This document shows, piece by piece, positions 42,737 to 51,202 of a stretch of DNA of 64,000 bases. Under the pieces are notes generated by a model. The model did no database searches and was not told the DNA's origin. It saw only the letters and a list, made by a program, of their open reading frames with translations. The translations under genes were made by a program, and so were the position numbers. This DNA comes from Lewinella sp041392765. Lineage in GTDB: Bacteria > Bacteroidota > Bacteroidia > Chitinophagales > Saprospiraceae. The stretch is taken from NCBI GenBank assembly GCA_041392765.1, contig JAWKLL010000009.1:1-64000 (forward strand), given 5' to 3'. How positions within the stretch are numbered: the first letter of the stretch is position 1; every line of letters begins with the position of its first letter.

Positions 42737-43309
42737 TTACAAAGAAATCATCAACACGATAGCGGTAGCCAACAAGGTAAAGAATACCCCATATCTGAAC
42801 ACGCGAAAAGTTTGGTGCATTAGCGTCATCTTCTCTCCCAAACGGCGTCCGATAAAAAACAAATCATAAGCAAGATGTTTCCTCACCATTCCTTTTTTTT
42901 CGGTGGACTCTTTGAGGTACAAATAGTAATCGGGCAAAGAGCGTTTATAAGCCGCGCCGAAAAAAAAAGGACTGGGTTCAAGACCTTCGGGCAGCTCTTC
43001 GTCGAACTTTTCAAAGTCGAAAGGAGCTAACACAAGGGTAGAAAGGTAAATAGTAGCCGCACAAGTAGTAGCTAACAAAAGAAGCGGGATAAAAAGAAAG
43101 TAAGTTTCAATGACATCTAAGTTGGAGAGTGCCAATGGCACCACAAAAGCGATCATCAGTGCACTAAGGCTGAGTAGTACATTGGCTTTGTTATCGACTA
43201 TTGCTGTCATTTCAATATAATTCCGCAAAGAAGTGCGGATTACATTGATAGTCTCTTTGGAAAAATCCAGTGAATAGTCTATTTCAAAAACAGGTAGTTC
43301 CTCTTGCAT
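42737..43309 (-). CDS. Pycsar-effector-like membrane protein (DUF5706 family, stand-alone)
   Basis: 190 residues. An N-terminal helix Y-I-E-M-T-A-I-V-D-N-K-A-N-V-L-L-S-L-S-A-L-M-style segment leads into two membrane helices (about residues 47-63 and 69-92). A cytoplasmic stretch follows and then a final helix (F-F-T-L-L-A-T-A-I-V-L-M-I). The pattern D-N-K-A-N plus C-terminal G-R-R-L-G-E-K-M-x-L-M matches the transmembrane effector domain used in Pycsar anti-phage systems, where it impairs the membrane on cyclic-pyrimidine binding. In Bacteroidota the domain is often fused to an HD domain, absent here. No cyclase gene is adjacent. It is first in an operon with the kinase-like and E1-like genes, so its role is open. 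Confidence 0.65.
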   Translation of the reverse strand: MQEELPVFEIDYSLDFSKETINVIRTSLRNYIEMTAIVDNKANVLLSLSALMIAFVVPLALSNLDVIETYFLFIPLLLLATTCAATIYLSTLVLAPFDFEKFDEELPEGLEPSPFFFGAAYKRSLPDYYLYLKESTEKKGMVRKHLAYDLFFIGRRLGEKMTLMHQTFRVFRYGVFFTLLATAIVLMISL

Positions 43310-43589
43310 AATAGCGTGCGTTCAGACGTGGCAAAGATACATTTTTTCAGGAATCGGATTAAACCCTCAGGTAGAAGGGTAGTCTAATAGCCTGATTTTA
43401 GACTTCCTTTTGTAATAGGGGTGTAGGATTGAGTTAATATAATATATGCCGATTATGCTCCATAAACATTGGCTCAGTCCTGCAAACATTTATCACCAGT
43501 AGAAGCAACCTTTTGATATTGGTGTACCTTTACCACATTCACACACTAGCGCGAGGCGTGAGCTACTTTCGTGCAAACACCCATGGCTT

Positions 43590-45236
43590 ATGGACAGACG
43601 ATCATTTCTACAATTTGCCACGGCATCACGGAAAGCGATGCCATCCAAGCAATCCACACTGCCTACCACCACTACGTTGATGCCATATACGGGTGAGTGG
43701 ACGTTGGAACAAGCTGCTTTTTTATTACACAGAACCACCTTTGGCCCCACCCCCGCACAAATTTATCAAGCGGTTGAAAATGGTCTTAGTGCTACAATCG
43801 GCGCATTATTTGCACCACAACCAGCGGTGGCTCCTCCTGTTTACTACAATTTTAGCAACGACCCCAACGTAGCGCTGGGTGAAACGTGGATTCACACGCC
43901 TCCCACGCTGGGTATAGCTGGCTTACAAGGCTCGCGAAGAAGATCACTAACCGCTTGGCAGATCGGTAAAATGCTACAAGGCGGCACTTCCATCAAGGAA
44001 AAAATGGTGTTATTTTGGCACGAGCATTTTCCAGTAGCTAATATTAATAACGCCCAATTTGGATATCATTACCTCGATTTGCTACAACGCAATTGTTTTG
44101 GTAATTTCAGAACCTTGGTGGAAGAGATTACCGTTTCGCCAGCCATGCTTATTTACCTGAATGGCAACCAGAATACCCGTCAGGCACCCAATGAGAACTA
44201 CGCACGGGAATTGCTGGAACTCTTCACCGTTGGCAGGGGGGATGTGGCCGCTCCTGGCGATTACACGAACTATACGGAAGATGATGTGGTAGCTATGGCG
44301 CGTTGCTTAACGGGCTGGGTCGCTCGAACATTGGAGGATGGCACGGTAGCTGGTGTGTTTGTCCCGAATCGGCATGATACGGGCGTGAAGCAGTTGTCGC
44401 ATCGTTTTGATAATGCCATCATCACGGATGCCGCAGACTTGGAATACAAGGTGGTGATAGATCACATTCTGCAAAAAGCAGAAGTAGCCATGTTTATCAG
44501 TCGGCAGTTGCATATTTGGTTTGTAGGTACTAATATAGACCCTGTTGTAGAGGCGAATATCCTTGCGCCTATGGCACAACTGATTATCGACAACGACTAT
44601 GCCATCCAGCCTGCGTTGGAAGCCCTGCTGGGTAGCGAATACTTTTTCGACGCTTCACATCGAGGATGCATGATTACCCATCCATTAGATTACCTTTTGA
44701 GGATAGCTGGGTGTTTTATGGCAACTAGCGAAGCGGATTTATTGGGTGAGTATCGTTTCTGGGATCAGATTTACCGTATGGCAACTTCTCAGGAAATGGT
44801 CATCATGGATATTCCTTCGGTAGCGGGCTGGAAAGCTTTTTATCAAGCACCTCAATTTTATGATTTTTGGATCAATTCCGTAACCTTGACGCTGCGTCAA
44901 GAAACAGCCAGCGACCTGATGAATGGAATCTTTACAGGTGGCTTCCGTTGGGAATTGGATTTACTAGGGTTCATCGCCCAAATTCCCAATAATACCGACC
45001 CCAATGCCCTTATAGAGGGGATAGCCGCGTTGCTGTTTGCGGCGCCTATGTCTTCCCAACAGTTGGCATTTTTGAAAGAAATATTGATACCCGGGCTACC
45101 TGATTACGAGTGGACTATTGAATATTCCGACTATTTGAGCCAGCCAGACGATCCCGATCTGCGCAATGCTGTACAGACAAAACTAGAGGCTATGTTTTCT
45201 ACTATTTTTAAAATGCCGGAGTTCTACCTTATTTAA
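43590..45236 (+). CDS. DUF1800 family protein with twin-arginine-like N-terminus
   Basis: 548 residues with start M-D-R-R-S-F-L-Q, a twin-arginine-like export motif. The DUF1800 hallmarks are visible: F-L-L-H-R-T-T-F-G-P-T near residue 40, M-V-L-F-W-H-E-H-F, N-Y-A-R-E-L-L-E-L-F-T-V-G and L-T-G-W. DUF1800 proteins are exported proteins of unknown function almost always encoded next to a DUF1501 gene, as here (22 bases between stop and next ATG). The 280 bases upstream (43310-43589) show no clear promoter. No frameshift. Confidence 0.88.
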   Translation: MDRRSFLQFATASRKAMPSKQSTLPTTTTLMPYTGEWTLEQAAFLLHRTTFGPTPAQIYQAVENGLSATIGALFAPQPAVAPPVYYNFSNDPNVALGETWIHTPPTLGIAGLQGSRRRSLTAWQIGKMLQGGTSIKEKMVLFWHEHFPVANINNAQFGYHYLDLLQRNCFGNFRTLVEEITVSPAMLIYLNGNQNTRQAPNENYARELLELFTVGRGDVAAPGDYTNYTEDDVVAMARCLTGWVARTLEDGTVAGVFVPNRHDTGVKQLSHRFDNAIITDAADLEYKVVIDHILQKAEVAMFISRQLHIWFVGTNIDPVVEANILAPMAQLIIDNDYAIQPALEALLGSEYFFDASHRGCMITHPLDYLLRIAGCFMATSEADLLGEYRFWDQIYRMATSQEMVIMDIPSVAGWKAFYQAPQFYDFWINSVTLTLRQETASDLMNGIFTGGFRWELDLLGFIAQIPNNTDPNALIEGIAALLFAAPMSSQQLAFLKEILIPGLPDYEWTIEYSDYLSQPDDPDLRNAVQTKLEAMFSTIFKMPEFYLI

Positions 45237-45258
45237 GTACCCTCGAAATTACTAAGCC

Positions 45259-46813
45259 ATGAAAAGGAGATCATTTCTCAAAAGACATCTTTGCTGACGG
45301 CACCGCTTTTACTAGGAGGTGTACCTGTATCGGCTATTAATGATAAAGCTTTAGCCAACCTACTGAATGGCGACAGCGACCGCGTGTTAGTGCTTATCCA
45401 GTTGAATGGAGGCAACGACGGGTTAGGAACCATCATACCTCGTGACCAATACGATGGTATTGCAGCGGTTCGCGCCAACATTATGATTCCCGAAAATCAG
45501 TTGCTCAATATTACCGATACGGTGGCTTTGCACCCGGCACTTACGGGCTTGCAAGCCGTGCATGATGCGGGTCAACTGAACATTGTACAAAGCGTAGGCT
45601 ACCCCAATCAGAATCGCTCCCACTTCCGCTCTTTAGATATTTGGCATACGGCCTCCGAGGCGGATGAATTTTTAAATACGGGCTGGTTGGGTCGTTATTT
45701 AGACAGCCTTTTTCCGGGATATCCGGAAGGCTATCCTAACGAGGATTGCCCGGATCCCTTGGCAATGACCATAGGATCTGTTGTGACAGAAACTTGTCAG
45801 GGTATCAGTGGTAATTTTAGTTTGGCGGTGGTGGATCCTTCCAACCTCAGTGCCTTGGCTGCTCCTTTGAATAATGAATTGGTGGCAGGCTGCTATGGTG
45901 ATAAATTGGCCTATTTAGCGACTACCATTGAGCAAACCAATGAGTATAATGATGTAATAGAAGCTGCCAATAACCTGGGTGCAAACTTATCCACATTGTA
46001 CGATGAGGATAATGCGTTGGCCACTAAACTGAAAACAGTAGCCAAGCTTATTGCTGGTGGGTTGCGCACTAAAATTTACGTGGTGAGTTTGGGTGGGTTC
46101 GATACCCATGCCGACCAAGTGGTAGATGGTGACACCCAGACGGGGGAGCACGCCGTATTGTTGAAAACACTAGGCGATGCCATCGCTGCTTTTCAGGATG
46201 ACCTCCAATTATTGGGGTTGGAAGAACGGGTGGTTGGCATGACATACTCGGAGTTTGGCCGCCGCATCCGTTCGAATGCGAGTTTGGGAACTGACCACGG
46301 AACGGCTAGTCCGTTGATAGTTTTTGGATCGTGTGTAAACCCGGCGGTCATTGGTGAAAATCCTGAGATTTCACCTGATGTGGACAACCAGGAAGGGCTG
46401 CCTATGCAATACGATTTTCGTTCTGTTTATGGTTCAATTTTGATGGATTGGTTTGGTACCGATGAGCAAACCGTTCGCGATTTGTTGTATGACGGTTTTC
46501 AGCCCCTGCCCATCCTCCGAGATTGTGCGGTAAACAACACCGACGAAGTAGTAGCCGCATCTTTAGCCTTGGATGCTTACCCCAACCCCTTCCAAAACCA
46601 ATTTACCTTAGCACTGACAACAGAGAATGAATGGATACGCGTCAGCTTGATGGATGCAATTGGTCATGAACTGCGGGTCATTACGGAGCAAACTTTTACG
46701 ACGGCCGACATAGGATACCCGTTGAAACGCATAATTTGTCTGCCGGGATTTATTTTTGCCGCGTGCAAACCCGTTTGGGGCAGAAAACGCTGCGGTTGGT
46801 GAAATCTAAGTAA
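45259..46813 (+). CDS. DUF1501 family protein with T9SS sorting domain (2 frameshifts)
   Basis: About 518 residues. The ATG at 45259 gives M-K-R-R-S-F-L-K, again twin-arginine-like, then a shift near 45290 leads to the main frame. The DUF1501 core (alkaline-phosphatase-superfamily-like) shows L-N-G-G-N-D-G-L, Y-P-N-Q-N-R-S-H-F-R-S, G-G-F-D-T-H-A-D-Q and Y-S-E-F-G-R-R. The C-terminus has a type A sorting domain (A-Y-P-N-P-F-Q-N-Q-F), and a second shift near 46715 restores N-L-S-A-G-I-Y-F-C-R-V and the end L-R-L-V-K-S-K. It is a probable T9SS substrate delivered to the cell surface. The pair with DUF1800 is a conserved neighbourhood. Confidence 0.87.
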
Positions 46814-46849
46814 ACTGTGAGGCACGCCTGCGAGGCCTTTCAGGATTCA

Positions 46850-46981
46850 TAAGGGACGGGAAAAAATAAGTGATCTCATTTTTGGCTTGACTTTATGCAC
46901 TAAGCGTAGGAATACTTGCACAAAGCGGATGTATTAAGACAAACCGTCAAAAAAAGTGGATCGCTTATTTCCGTCAATTTA
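46850..46981. repeat. Palindromic dispersed element, copy 2
   Basis: About 132 bases aligning with 6927-7060 across the whole length. The centre is almost identical (TTTATGCACTAAGCGTAGG on both). The right arm has diverged, so the inner hairpin of copy 1 is partly lost here. It sits between the DUF1501 gene and modA, outside any gene. Confidence 0.85.
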
Positions 46982-47007
46982 CTAAGCGTAATCGCGCTGA
47001 ATCTTAT

Positions 47008-47052
47008 TACAGCCACCTTTGAATGAAGATTATTCAGAGGTGGCTGTTTTGT
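47008..47052. terminator. Hairpin overlapping the modA stop
   Basis: ACAGCCACCT and AGGTGGCTGT form a perfect 10-base stem around a loop of about 19 bases, with T-rich sequence after it on the plus strand. The right arm encodes the last codons of modA (T-A-T-S). It may terminate modA transcription. Confidence 0.55.
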
Positions 47053-47849
47053 AACCATATTTTTCAAGGATAGCGACGGCTTCAGACGAGGATAAAAAAT
47101 CATAGAAAAGAGCGGCGGCAGTTGTATCCTTCTTATTGCGCTTAATGAGTACAACACCTTGTGCAATGGGCGGATAATCGCTTTCCGGCAGCATTATCCA
47201 GACCTTTTCCTGCGGCTTCAGGCGATTTCACCACCGAAAGAGCCGTGAAGCCTACATCTGCTGCGCCTGTCGTAATAAAGTGGTTGGTTTGGGCGATACT
47301 TTCACCAAAAACGAGCTTATCCTCTACTTTTTTATACAGCCCATTTTTCTGTAATACAGCAACGGCGGCTTCGCCGTAGGGAGCGATTTTGGGATTAGCC
47401 ATAGCAATATTGCGTATTTTATTGTCGGTAAGCTGAGATAATGCAGGGGTAATGTCTTGGCGGGTAGTCCAAAGGACTAATTTGCCATAGGCATAGATTT
47501 TTGGCGATTTTGCAGCCCAACCACTGTTGAATATTTCTTCAGGGTATTTCATGTTGGCAGAAAAGAAGATATCATAGGGTGCTCCTTCCTTGATTTGAGC
47601 TGTTATTTTTCCAGAAGAACTAATGGTCATGTCGCATGGAATCCCAGTTTTTGCAGTAAAAGATTGGGAGAGTTCTTCCATCGCAAATTGCATATTGGCT
47701 GCTACCGCTATGGAGATAGCGGTTTTTGGGGCGTGCTGGTTGTTGGGAGTATTATTTTTGCAGGAAAATGCAATTATTATGAGTATTGATATTGCAAAAT
47801 TTATATTTAATAAGCGTAAAAGTGACATATAGCGATAATTGCTAGTCAT
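47030..47849 (-). CDS. modA: Molybdate ABC transporter substrate-binding lipoprotein (one frameshift)
   Basis: A lipoprotein with signal and lipobox I-A-F-S-C-K. The mature part shows A-A-N-M-Q-F-A-M-E-E-L, S-S-S-G-K-I-T-A-Q-I-K-E-G-A-P-Y-D-I-F-F-S-A and A-P-Y-G-E-A-A, characteristic of ModA, which binds molybdate or tungstate. The main frame ends at 47142, but a shift near 47190 restores L-P-E-S-D-Y-P-P-I-A-Q-G-V-V and a C-terminal Y-D-F-L-S-S-S-E-A motif, ending at 47030. The start may be 47849 or the Met at 47828. No modB or modC gene is in the window. Confidence 0.87.
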
Positions 47850-47864
47850 AGGTTCGATATTGCA

Positions 47865-47882
47865 ATCAACTATAAAGTTGAT
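47865..47882. promoter_or_regulatory. Palindrome upstream of modA
   Basis: ATCAACT and AGTTGAT form an inverted repeat with a 4-base centre, 16-37 bases upstream of the modA start. It could be an operator, but no regulator gene is adjacent. Confidence 0.3.
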
Positions 47883-47936
47883 GGTTTGCGGGCTTAATTT
47901 GAAATAACCTACATACTGTCAAGATTTGCCCGCGCA

Positions 47937-48050
47937 AGCTGCCTGGAGGGAGCCGATCCCGATTTTATCGGGAGAAGGCTGCCCCTTTGGGGCCGGTAGC
48001 CCGGAAGGGAGCGACCCCGTATCGGCCGAGCCGATACGGGGATGCGCCCT
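47937..48050. repeat. GC-rich multi-hairpin block
   Basis: Three clean hairpins in about 110 bases: CCCGAT-TTT-ATCGGG (47958-47972), GCCCC-TTT-GGGGC (47980-47992) and an 11-base stem CCCCGTATCGG/CCGATACGGGG (48015-48041). It is much richer in GC than its flanks and lies just past the end of the aromatic operon. It has no obvious coding content. Confidence 0.55.
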
Positions 48051-48068
48051 AAAAAGCTCTTAAAGTGA

Positions 48069-49139
48069 TTAACTATTCATAATCTGCTCTTGGCGGTCGA
48101 TAGATTCTTGGTGTACCGCACGGAGGTAGGTATCGACAAACTGTTCGCTCAATCCATGAGCGCGGGCTTTGTTCATCACTTGCTCCAATATTTCGTTCCA
48201 ACGAGAAGTTTGGAGGATGGAAATATTGTTGCGTTTTTTGTAAGCACCGATTTGTTCAGCTACGTGCATGCGCTTGCCGAGGAGTTTGAGTAATTCGTCG
48301 TCTAGCTCATCAATTTGCTGCCGCAGGTCATCGATGTGATGGAGGAACTCGGCATTGTCGGTATTTTCCTGACGGAGCACCAAGCTGCTGACCAATTCCT
48401 TGAAGACCTCGGGGGTAATCTGCTGGGCGGCATCGCTCCATGCCTCGTCAGGGCGTGGGTGTACTTCCGTCATCAAACCATCGTAGTTCAAATCCATGGC
48501 TTCTTGTGCTACGCTTTGCAGCAAATCGCGGCGACCACAAATATGGCTATTGTCGCAAATCATCATCAAGTCGGGGAATTTGCGCTTCAGTTCAATGGCC
48601 ATTTGCCAACGGGGTACGTTGCGGTACTTGGTTTCGCCGTGGAAAGAAAAACCACGGTGAATGACCCCGATTTTGCGAACGCCTGCTTTGTAAATGCGTT
48701 CAATGGCACCAATCCATAACGGCAAGTCGGGATTGATAGGGTTTTTGATGAGCACGGGAATATCCATGCCGTCAATGGCATCGGCGATTTCCTGCACCGA
48801 GAAGGGGTTGACCGTGGTGCGCGCACCAATCCAAAGCACATCGATGCCGTATTTCATGGCTTCGTAAACGTGGTCGGCTTTGGCCACCTCGGTGGTGACA
48901 CGCAAGCCCGTTTCTTCCTTGACTCGCTTGAGCCATCCGAGACCTTCTTTGCCAACGCCTTCAAAAGAGCCTGGACGGGTACGAGGTTTCCAAATGCCTG
49001 CGCGATAGAGGTCAATGTCTTGGGTTGCCAAGGCACGGGCAGTAGCCAGCACTTGGCTCTCCGTCTCGGCACTGCAAGGACCAGCAATGATGAAGGGGCG
49101 TTTTTTGCCGGCTGCTAATGATTCAAATTTCATTTCCAT
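48069..49139 (-). CDS. Bifunctional DAHP synthase / chorismate mutase
   Basis: 356 residues. The N-terminal two thirds is a KDO8P/DAHP-synthase barrel of the AroA-beta (AroG/AroQ) class: I-A-G-P-C-S-A-E, K-P-R-T-R-P, then R-K-I-G-V-I-H-R-G-F and D-N-S-H-I-C-G. It condenses PEP and erythrose-4-phosphate to start the shikimate pathway. The C-terminal third (from about residue 265: I-D-D-L-R-Q-Q-I-D-E-L-D-D-E-L-L-K-L-L-G-K-R) is an AroQ-type chorismate mutase. The fusion couples the first step with the Phe/Tyr branch. It is the last gene of the aromatic operon, 11 bases after tyrA. Confidence 0.93.
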   Translation of the reverse strand: MEMKFESLAAGKKRPFIIAGPCSAETESQVLATARALATQDIDLYRAGIWKPRTRPGSFEGVGKEGLGWLKRVKEETGLRVTTEVAKADHVYEAMKYGIDVLWIGARTTVNPFSVQEIADAIDGMDIPVLIKNPINPDLPLWIGAIERIYKAGVRKIGVIHRGFSFHGETKYRNVPRWQMAIELKRKFPDLMMICDNSHICGRRDLLQSVAQEAMDLNYDGLMTEVHPRPDEAWSDAAQQITPEVFKELVSSLVLRQENTDNAEFLHHIDDLRQQIDELDDELLKLLGKRMHVAEQIGAYKKRNNISILQTSRWNEILEQVMNKARAHGLSEQFVDTYLRAVHQESIDRQEQIMNS

Positions 49140-49150
49140 TCGTCAAGTAT

Positions 49151-49990
49151 TTAAGATATTATTTTTCTAATCTGGTTTGCATCCACAATTTTCTGGTAAA
49201 AGGTTTCAAAATCCTGCTTGATAAGGAGGCTTCTGAAACGCGCCAATTGTTGGATGTGCTCGTCGAGTACGTCTAAAACGTTGTCGCGATTTTGCCGAAA
49301 AATGGGTACCCACATATCAGGCGAGCTTTTCGCTAATCGGACGGTGCTACTAAAACCGCCGCTGGCCAACTGAAAGATGCGGTTTTCATCGCGTTCCTTT
49401 TCTAATACCGTCAATGCAAGGGCAAATGAACTGATGTGCGAAATATGCGATACATAAGCCGTGTGAAGGTCGTGATCCTTGGCGGAGAGGTAAACCAACC
49501 GCATGGGGATGCTTTCGTACAGCTTTTTCACTATTTCCAATGCATCAATATCGCTGCTTTCCATATCGCACAGTACGGTGCATTTTCCGTCGTAGAGGTG
49601 TGGGATGGCAGCTTCGGGGCCACTGTACTCGGTACCGGCCATAGGGTGAGAGGCTACGAGTCGCCCGCGCTTGGGGTGGGAAGCGATGGATGCCAATAAC
49701 TGCATTTTGGTAGAACCCGTATCCATGACAACCTGCTGATCGACTTGATCGAGAATGCGCGGCAACAAATGCAACATAACATCCACGGGGGTAGCCACGA
49801 CAATCACATCCGATCGGGAGATCGCTTCGTCCAAAGGTGCGTCCTCGTCTATGAGCCTACGGCGCATGGCTTTGTCGAGGTTCTCCTGCTTTGCATCCAC
49901 GCCTATGATATGGCTAGCAAAACCGTTTTCTTTGAGAGTAATGGCCAAAGAGCCACCAATCAATCCGACTCCTACGATAGTAACAACCAC
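49151..49990 (-). CDS. tyrA: Prephenate dehydrogenase
   Basis: 279 residues, oxidising prephenate to 4-hydroxyphenylpyruvate for tyrosine synthesis. The NAD-binding start is V-T-I-V-G-V-G-L-I-G-G-S-L-A. Family marks are D-T-G-S-T-K near residue 95, H-P-M-A-G-T-E-Y-S-G-P (prephenate-site His) and Y-V-S-H-I-S-H. No ACT domain is attached. It lies between the aminotransferase and the DAHP synthase-chorismate mutase genes, with 18- and 11-base gaps. Confidence 0.92.
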   Translation of the reverse strand: MVVTIVGVGLIGGSLAITLKENGFASHIIGVDAKQENLDKAMRRRLIDEDAPLDEAISRSDVIVVATPVDVMLHLLPRILDQVDQQVVMDTGSTKMQLLASIASHPKRGRLVASHPMAGTEYSGPEAAIPHLYDGKCTVLCDMESSDIDALEIVKKLYESIPMRLVYLSAKDHDLHTAYVSHISHISSFALALTVLEKERDENRIFQLASGGFSSTVRLAKSSPDMWVPIFRQNRDNVLDVLDEHIQQLARFRSLLIKQDFETFYQKIVDANQIRKIIS

Positions 49991-50008
49991 GATGCTGTAC
50001 TTTTGGGG

Positions 50009-51196
50009 TTAACGATTTAGACCTGACATACGGGCTTGAGCTGTTTCCAACACAGCTACGGGACTGCATAACGAAATACGCACATAGCCGTTGCCCTCTG
50101 AGCCAAAAATACCGCCGGGGGTGATAAAAACGTGGTGTTTTTCCAGCACTTCATCCGCCAATTCATACCCGTCGCGATAGGAAGGGGGGCACTTCGCCCA
50201 AACAAACATACCTACCTGATGGGGGTTGAAGGTGCAGCCTAAACCTGCCAGCAGTTTTTCGGCATAACTACGCCGGTCTTTATAGACAGCGTTGAGTTGC
50301 TGATACCAACTATCATCTAATTGCATGGCCGTGATAGCCGCTAACTGAACAGGCTTGAACATGCCAGAGTCCATATTGCTTTTGAAGCGGAGTACGGTTT
50401 GGAGATAAGGAGCAGCGCCGGCAAGCATGCCCACTCTCCAACCAGCCATATTGTGAGCCTTGCTAAGGGAATTGAGTTCCATAGCTACTTCCTTTGCGCC
50501 GGGCATCGCCAGCAGGCTGATGGGTTGGTCGTTGAGGATGAAAGCGTAAGGATTGTCATTGACTAGCAAAATTCTATGTCGGTGGGCGAAGGATATTAGT
50601 TCTTTGAAAAAGGCAGTTTGTGCATCCGTCCCCGTAGGCATGTGTGGATAATTGACCCACATGATTTTTACTTTGCTCAAATCCTGATGCCCCAAGGTTT
50701 CCAAATCGGGAAACCAGCCATTGGATTCGGTGAGGGCGTATTCGCGCACTACGCCTCCTGCTAGTTCGGTAGCTGAGCGATAGGTAGGATAGCCTGGGTT
50801 AGGAACAAGCACTTCGTCGCCCGGATTGAGGAAGGCCATACTGATGTGCATGATTCCTTCCTTGGAACCTATGAGGGGCAGCACCTCGTTTGCAGGGTTG
50901 AGGGAAACTGAAAAATGCTGCTCGTACCACTGTGCGAACGCTTCTCTCAATTCGGGCAGCCCTTGGTAAGACTGGTAGTTGTGGGTATCAGGCAGCAGTG
51001 CCGCTTCTGTTAAAGTGCGCACGACATCGGGGTGGGGTGGGAGGTCGGGGCTGCCAATGCCCAGGTTCAACACTTGATGCCCTTGCGCCCGCATTTGGGC
51101 AATTTCCCGTAGTTTGCGCGAGAAGTAGTATTCTTCTACTTGGCCTAATCGGTCGGCAGCAGTAACAATGGGTGCTATGTGAATATGCGTGGTCAT
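50009..51196 (-). CDS. Class I/II aminotransferase of the aromatic operon
   Basis: 395 residues, PLP fold type I. Motifs: N-L-G-I-G-S-P-D-L-P, N-P-G-Y-P-T-Y, D-N-P-Y-A-F and the PLP lysine in S-L-S-K-A-H-N-M-A-G-W-R-V-G. The closest familiar relatives are aspartate/LL-diaminopimelate-type aminotransferases. Placement between pheA and tyrA suggests it transaminates phenylpyruvate and hydroxyphenylpyruvate, or prephenate. The exact substrate is inference. Confidence 0.88.
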   Translation of the reverse strand: MTTHIHIAPIVTAADRLGQVEEYYFSRKLREIAQMRAQGHQVLNLGIGSPDLPPHPDVVRTLTEAALLPDTHNYQSYQGLPELREAFAQWYEQHFSVSLNPANEVLPLIGSKEGIMHISMAFLNPGDEVLVPNPGYPTYRSATELAGGVVREYALTESNGWFPDLETLGHQDLSKVKIMWVNYPHMPTGTDAQTAFFKELISFAHRHRILLVNDNPYAFILNDQPISLLAMPGAKEVAMELNSLSKAHNMAGWRVGMLAGAAPYLQTVLRFKSNMDSGMFKPVQLAAITAMQLDDSWYQQLNAVYKDRRSYAEKLLAGLGCTFNPHQVGMFVWAKCPPSYRDGYELADEVLEKHHVFITPGGIFGSEGNGYVRISLCSPVAVLETAQARMSGLNR

Positions 51197-51202
51197 GTTG
51201 GA

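Noticed and set aside
42737..43309. Complete Pycsar system
   Set aside because: No uridylate or cytidylate cyclase gene is adjacent; only the effector-like domain is present.
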